Below, piece after piece: positions 61,109 to 64,000 of a stretch of DNA of 64,000 bases. The notes beneath the pieces were generated by a model. That model did no database searches. It was not told the origin of the DNA and saw only the letters and a program-made list of their open reading frames with translations. Positions within the stretch are counted from its first letter, which is position 1. Each line of letters starts with the position of its first letter. The stretch spans positions 248,001 through 312,000 of the forward strand of contig CALGUG010000011.1 in NCBI GenBank assembly GCA_937902315.1, given 5' to 3'. The translations under genes and the position numbers were made by a program. This DNA comes from an uncultured Chloroflexales bacterium (GTDB lineage Bacteria > Chloroflexota > Chloroflexia > Chloroflexales > Chloroflexaceae).

Positions 61109-61897
61109 ATGCTGATGCACCATTTACGCGTTTGGCGGCAGTTCTGGCTGGTGGCCTTTATGCGCCAGTCGGCCTTTCGCGCCAACTTCTTTCTCAGCCT
61201 ATTCGAAGGTTTGGCTCAAGTTGTGTTGGTGGTGACCACCTTCGCGATCATCTACCAATACACACCCGACATTGCAGGCTGGACCCAAGCTCAAGTGCTG
61301 ATCGTGGTCGGGCTCTATCGCATCGTCGACGGTATCATCAATGCCCAAGTCGCGCCCAACATGCGCGAGATCGACAAATACGTTCAGACCGGCGAGCTCG
61401 ATCTGCTGCTGTTGCGTCCGGTCGAGAGTCAGTTTTTGGTCAGCACCCGTCTGGTCGCCCTCCCCGAGCTGATCAATATTCCGATCGGGCTAGCTTTGCT
61501 GATCTATGCCGGCTTGCAAGCTAACCTCGCTTGGAGCATAAGCGGCATTTTATTGGCGCTTATGCTACTGCTCTGCGGCACACTGATGATCTATGCCGTC
61601 TGGTTTATGATGATGGCTTTGGCACTCTGGTTCACCTGGAGCCCATTTGAGTCAATGGTGGGCAATCTCTTCAGCATCGGACGCTATCCAGTCGACTTCT
61701 TTCAACGCCAAGTGCGCGCCCTGCTGACCTTTATCGTTCCGGTCGCCTTCGCTACAACCTTTCCGGCCGAGGCGCTCTTGGGCCAGCTTGATCCGCTGAT
61801 CATTGTGATCGCGCCGATCTTTGCGCTGGTGTTGCTGCTGCTCTCTCAGCGCTTTTGGCGTTGGGGCTTGCGCTCATACGGCAGCGCCAGCAGCTAG
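61109..61897 (+). CDS. ABC-2 type permease, subunit 2
   Basis: A 262-residue membrane protein with six predicted segments; EIDKYVQTGELDLLLLRPVE is the family motif at the same position as in subunit 1, and VAFATTFPAEALLGQLDPL near the C-terminus is shared by the group. A TAAGGAGCTGTTGCG ribosome-binding site precedes it. A terminator follows, separating it from the micropeptide genes, though the exporter could still be functionally linked to them. Confidence 0.9.
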   Translation: MLMHHLRVWRQFWLVAFMRQSAFRANFFLSLFEGLAQVVLVVTTFAIIYQYTPDIAGWTQAQVLIVVGLYRIVDGIINAQVAPNMREIDKYVQTGELDLLLLRPVESQFLVSTRLVALPELINIPIGLALLIYAGLQANLAWSISGILLALMLLLCGTLMIYAVWFMMMALALWFTWSPFESMVGNLFSIGRYPVDFFQRQVRALLTFIVPVAFATTFPAEALLGQLDPLIIVIAPIFALVLLLLSQRFWRWGLRSYGSASS

Positions 61898-61924
61898 ACT
61901 CTCGCCACAATCTCCACTCTTCGA

Positions 61925-61953
61925 GGGGGTCTGTTTCGACAGACCCCCTTTTG
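61925..61953 (+). terminator. Rho-independent terminator of the ABC exporter operon
   Basis: GGGGGTCTGT and ACAGACCCCC pair exactly around a TTCG loop, followed by TTTT. Confidence 0.92.
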
Positions 61954-61981
61954 AGTCAACAATCTTCGCAAATTCCCCGCC

Positions 61982-62022
61982 GAGTCAATCAAAGGTCAAT
62001 AAGTCGTCAATGGCGAGTCAAT
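61982..62022 (+). promoter_or_regulatory. Four GTCAAT repeats phased at 11 bp, activator binding region
   Basis: GTCAAT occurs at 61984, 61995, 62006 and 62017, each exactly 11 bp from the last, so all face the same side of the helix. A further GTCAA lies at 61955, out of phase. The array stops nine bases before a -10-like TATGCT, the arrangement known for PhoB-type response regulators, which bind seven-base direct repeats with 11-bp spacing. The regulator is not in the window. Confidence 0.75.
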
Positions 62023-62031
62023 GCGCCAACG

Positions 62032-62037
62032 TATGCT
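62032..62037 (+). promoter_or_regulatory. Putative -10 box of the micropeptide operon
   Basis: TATGCT directly downstream of the phased repeats, with no -35 hexamer, as expected for an activator-dependent promoter. The start site would be near 62044. Confidence 0.5.
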
Positions 62038-62097
62038 TGGGCCATCAAGAAAACGAACTCACAAATGACATAAACAACAGATGGTAAGGAGCAAAAG

Positions 62098-62232
62098 ATG
62101 AAAGATCGCATCGCCCGCGCATTCGCAATCGCCCTGGTAGTTCTCGGATTGTTGGCCGCTGCAACTGCCCCCTACGGCGACCCCGACACCCACGTGCTGC
62201 CCGGCGGTGACCTCTTCAGCGAAAGCATTTAG
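62098..62232 (+). CDS. Secreted micropeptide, copy 1
   Basis: A 44-residue peptide too short for standard gene callers. Residues 2-7 are charged (KDRIAR), 8-22 form a hydrophobic core (AFAIALVVLGLLAAA) and a cut after AAA or ATA would release about 20 residues beginning near PYGDPDTHVLPGG and ending DLFSESI. The gene has GGTAAGGAGCAAAAG upstream. The near-identical copies with silent changes argue that it is translated. I recognise no family; it could be a signalling peptide, bacteriocin-like peptide or small exported structural peptide. Confidence 0.75.
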   Translation: MKDRIARAFAIALVVLGLLAAATAPYGDPDTHVLPGGDLFSESI

Positions 62233-62309
62233 AGCGCTCCGATAAGCCGAAAGCGAGAGAAATCAGGTATCGAACAGACAAAACCAAAAGCAGATAGAGG
62301 AGCAAAAAG

Positions 62310-62444
62310 ATGAAAGATCGCATCGCCCGCGCATTCGCAATCGCTCTGGTAGTTCTCGGATTGTTGGCCGCTGCAACCGCTCCCTATGGCGATCCCGACA
62401 CCCACGTGCTGCCCGGCGGCGACCTCTTCAGCGAGAGCATTTAG
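62310..62444 (+). CDS. Secreted micropeptide, copy 2
   Basis: A 44-residue peptide identical in sequence to copy 1; the nucleotide differences (for example GCC to GCT, GAC to GAT, ACT to ACC) are silent, indicating purifying selection or recent conversion. The ribosome-binding site is AGAGGAGCAAAAAG. It ends DLFSESI like copy 1. Confidence 0.75.
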   Translation: MKDRIARAFAIALVVLGLLAAATAPYGDPDTHVLPGGDLFSESI

Positions 62445-62521
62445 AGCGCTCCGATAAGCCGAAAGCGAGAGAAATCAGGTATCGAACAGACAAAACCAAA
62501 AGCAGATAGAGGAGCAAAAAG

Positions 62522-62659
62522 ATGAAAGATCGCATCGCCCGCGCATTCGCAATCGCTCTGGTAGTTCTCGGATTGTTGGCCGCTGCAACCGCTCCCTATG
62601 GCGATCCCGACACCCACGTGCTGCCCGGCGGCAGTCTGCTTGAAATGGTAGAGTTCTAG
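62522..62659 (+). CDS. Secreted micropeptide, copy 3, variant C-terminus
   Basis: A 45-residue peptide identical to copies 1 and 2 up to LPGG (residue 37), after which it ends SLLEMVEF instead of DLFSESI. The sharp boundary after the double glycine suggests the leader-like part is conserved while the tail varies. The DUF5317 gene begins three bases after its stop, so the two are translationally coupled. Confidence 0.75.
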   Translation: MKDRIARAFAIALVVLGLLAAATAPYGDPDTHVLPGGSLLEMVEF

Positions 62660-62662
62660 GCC

Positions 62663-63190
62663 ATGAACCTGCTCATCATCTACACAAGCCTTGCCTGTAT
62701 GGCAGCACTGATCGCCTTCTGGAAGCAGCCCGTTCTGCCGCGCGCCTGGCCCTTGTTAGCGATCGCAGCCTTGCCTCAACTTATAAGTATGCTCGGTATT
62801 CGCGGCTTGATCTTGTTTTCGATCACAACGATCGCGCTTGGGCTGTGGTGTTGGCTCAATCGCTCGCTTTCGGGAGTATGGCTGGTATCGATTGGAATTG
62901 CGCTAAACCTGCTGGTTATGGGCCTGCACGGGGGAGCAATGCCGATCCATAGCGATAGCCTGCGAGCATTGGGGCACACTGTCAGCGAAGGAACCGTCCT
63001 GCTGGGCTCGAAAGATCTTGTTGTAGATGCTGGGCTACTACGCTATCTGGGCGATTGGATCGTGGTTGACTGGACGCCCATCGCCTTTGTCGCCAGTCCG
63101 GGCGATATCCTCATCTTGCTTGGAATCGTTCAATGGCTGTTCTCTCAAGCGGTTCGAGCACATCCCATTTCTCAGCTTCAACACGCTTAA
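62663..63190 (+). CDS. DUF5317 family membrane protein
   Basis: A 175-residue protein with about five membrane segments (ends of PLLAIAALPQLISML, GLILFSITTIALGLWCWLN, VWLVSIGIALNLLVMGLHGG) and the family block GLHGGAMPIHSDSLRALG, followed by LRYLGDWIVVDWTP and SPGDILILLGIVQWLF. DUF5317 proteins occur in Firmicutes and Chloroflexi and have no known function. Its coupling to the third micropeptide gene suggests a role in processing, export or sensing of the peptide. Confidence 0.85.
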   Translation: MNLLIIYTSLACMAALIAFWKQPVLPRAWPLLAIAALPQLISMLGIRGLILFSITTIALGLWCWLNRSLSGVWLVSIGIALNLLVMGLHGGAMPIHSDSLRALGHTVSEGTVLLGSKDLVVDAGLLRYLGDWIVVDWTPIAFVASPGDILILLGIVQWLFSQAVRAHPISQLQHA

Positions 63191-63309
63191 TATCAAATCC
63201 GTTGACAGACGTGCCGGTTCCTAAGCCGAGAAAAATGAGGGAGACTAAACATAGTCACGATCTACTCTGCCGAAGGCCAAAAAGCAACAGAGTAATCGGA
63301 ATTGGTAGA
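63190..63309 (+). repeat. Family B MITE-like element, complete copy
   Basis: Left end ATATCAAATCCGTTGACAGA, core CTCTGCCGAAGGCCAAAA and right end TCGGAATTGGTAG. It starts exactly at the DUF5317 stop. Confidence 0.7.
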
Positions 63310-63329
63310 ACTTCGTTCGTCTCGTGTTA

Positions 63330-63376
63330 AGGATATATGGATGTAGACCTACAAGGTCGATATCCATATATCCTTA
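63330..63376. repeat. Long inverted repeat (cruciform or terminator)
   Basis: AAGGATATATGGAT pairs exactly with ATCCATATATCCTT; inside the loop GACCT pairs with AGGTC. It lies between the DUF5317 and apaG genes and may terminate or separate both. Confidence 0.7.
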
Positions 63377-63460
63377 TGTCGATTCAAGATCTGCTCTCCA
63401 AGCAGACAGTTCCCAGCTATGATCAGCGAGCTGTGTTAAGATAAAGAAGAAGCTATCACG

Positions 63461-63910
63461 ATGATAGATGCATGGCAAAGGCGACCAGAAAGCGAGGGAT
63501 CTGTGGAACCACGTATCTTTCCCTACCACAGGAACCATAATATTGCTGTTTTTGTGCGCCCTGTCTTTCTGCCCGATCAATCGCGACCGAGTCAGCAGCA
63601 GTTTGTATTCGCATACTTTATTCGTATCGAAAATATGGGGGTACGCACTGTACAATTGCTCTCACGGCGTTGGCTGATCCACGACGGAATAGGCAGCGAC
63701 GAAGAGGTGGTTGGTGATGGAGTGGTTGGACAACAGCCGATTCTTCCTCCCGGCCATGCGCACGAATACAACAGCTTTTGTATCTTACGCTCGCCAACCG
63801 GTTATATGGATGGCAGTTACCGTTTTATCGGGCCAGACGACGTGATGTTTGACGTTGCGATACCCCGCTTTTACCTTTCTGCAAGCGATCTTCCGCAAAT
63901 CACGATGTAG
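63461..63910 (+). CDS. apaG: ApaG family protein
   Basis: A 149-residue protein with the FN3-like ApaG fold: FAYFIRIENMGVRTVQLLSR, RRWLIHDGIGSDEEVVGDGV, VGQQPILPPGHAHEYNSFC and GYMDGSYRF are family blocks. ApaG is linked genetically to cobalt and magnesium handling and Ap4A metabolism; the biochemical role is unclear. The N-terminal extension of about 20 residues before FPYHRNHNIAVFVRP is typical in length. It stands alone. Confidence 0.9.
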   Translation: MIDAWQRRPESEGSVEPRIFPYHRNHNIAVFVRPVFLPDQSRPSQQQFVFAYFIRIENMGVRTVQLLSRRWLIHDGIGSDEEVVGDGVVGQQPILPPGHAHEYNSFCILRSPTGYMDGSYRFIGPDDVMFDVAIPRFYLSASDLPQITM

Positions 63911-64000
63911 CACCCGATAGCATTGTCGCGATCACGCCTGTGATAGTTGGCCTACAAAAAGCCAACAGGGCAACCTCGCGCTCTCTATAAAAGGAAGCGA

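Larger units (their letters stand above)
62098..62640 (+). repeat. Tandem 212-bp repeat carrying the micropeptide genes
   Basis: The unit of gene plus spacer repeats with a period of 212 bp (starts at 62098, 62310, 62522). Spacers 1 and 2 are identical, and the third copy diverges abruptly after the LPGG codons at 62632. Confidence 0.9.

Noticed and set aside
1..64000. tRNA or rRNA genes
   Set aside because: I looked for T-loop sequences of the TTCRANNY type in each intergenic region and found none with matching acceptor and anticodon stems; a covariance scan was not possible.

Overview
The window is a 64 kb chromosomal stretch of roughly 57 percent GC with no plasmid, prophage or complete insertion-sequence genes, no CRISPR array and no rRNA or tRNA that I could find. 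The gene repertoire (DUF790/Bax1-like nuclease, DUF5317 protein, TIGR03991-type GlmU-like protein, DUF507, Gram-positive-type LexA boxes of the form GAAC-N4-GTTC) points to Chloroflexota, probably class Chloroflexia (Herpetosiphon/Roseiflexus-like). This is an inference without database search.

Layout. (1) 1-11.3 kb: a pectin/oligogalacturonide utilisation block on the + strand: a GH4 enzyme cut by the window edge, two PL22 oligogalacturonate lyases, a DUF6807 (PmoA-like) protein, two cupins, a small membrane protein and two ~857-residue paralogues of unknown function that look like alpha-toroid sugar-active proteins. (2) 11.9-13.4 kb: a MASE1-GGDEF diguanylate cyclase. (3) 14-22 kb: hexuronate catabolism: tagaturonate epimerase (uxaE), a LarA-type nickel racemase homologue, an aldo/keto reductase, glucuronate/galacturonate isomerase (uxaC), a fructuronate-reducing SDR and another toroid protein. 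Together with region 1 these would take oligogalacturonides to galacturonate, tagaturonate, fructuronate and mannonate; the LarA homologue may convert mannonate to gluconate. (4) 22-30 kb: a secreted 5'-nucleotidase-like protein with an LPxTG-like tail, a frameshifted rmuC, an alpha/beta hydrolase and an unusual CHAT-TM-LysM-polysaccharide deacetylase fusion. (5) 30.4-35.5 kb: a minus-strand operon of phosphomannomutase/phosphoglucomutase, a degenerate phosphohexomutase, GlmR/YvcK and an alternative GlmU-like protein, probably amino-sugar nucleotide supply. (6) 36-47 kb: Nudix hydrolase, two oxidoreductases, one fused and one split chromate transporter, a DUF58 protein, and a NarL-type two-component system. 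(7) 47.8-57.9 kb: DUF507, a DUF790 nuclease with a textbook promoter and LexA box, lexA itself, a TauE/SafE permease, a radical-SAM-like protein that has lost its cluster cysteines, an aminotransferase, lspA, a pseudouridine synthase and an SH3 protein. (8) 59-64 kb: a three-gene ABC exporter behind a long leader, then three tandem near-identical secreted micropeptide genes driven from four 11-bp-phased GTCAAT repeats and running into a DUF5317 membrane protein, then apaG.

Intergenic regions are full of two interspersed repeats. Family A is a ~60 bp element built around GCCGAAGGCGGACGCG (17 copies seen). Family B is a 100-170 bp MITE-like element with 12-bp terminal inverted repeats ATACCAAATCCG/CGGATTTGGTAT and a conserved CTCTGCCGAAGGCCAAA core (about a dozen copies, some partial). 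Most genes otherwise end in strong hairpin terminators.

The most novel-looking system is the tandem micropeptide locus at 61.98-63.19 kb. Other strong leads are the LexA-controlled DUF790 gene, the cysteine-less radical SAM protein, the CHAT/NodB fusion, the toroid paralogue pair and the LarA homologue in a uronate pathway.
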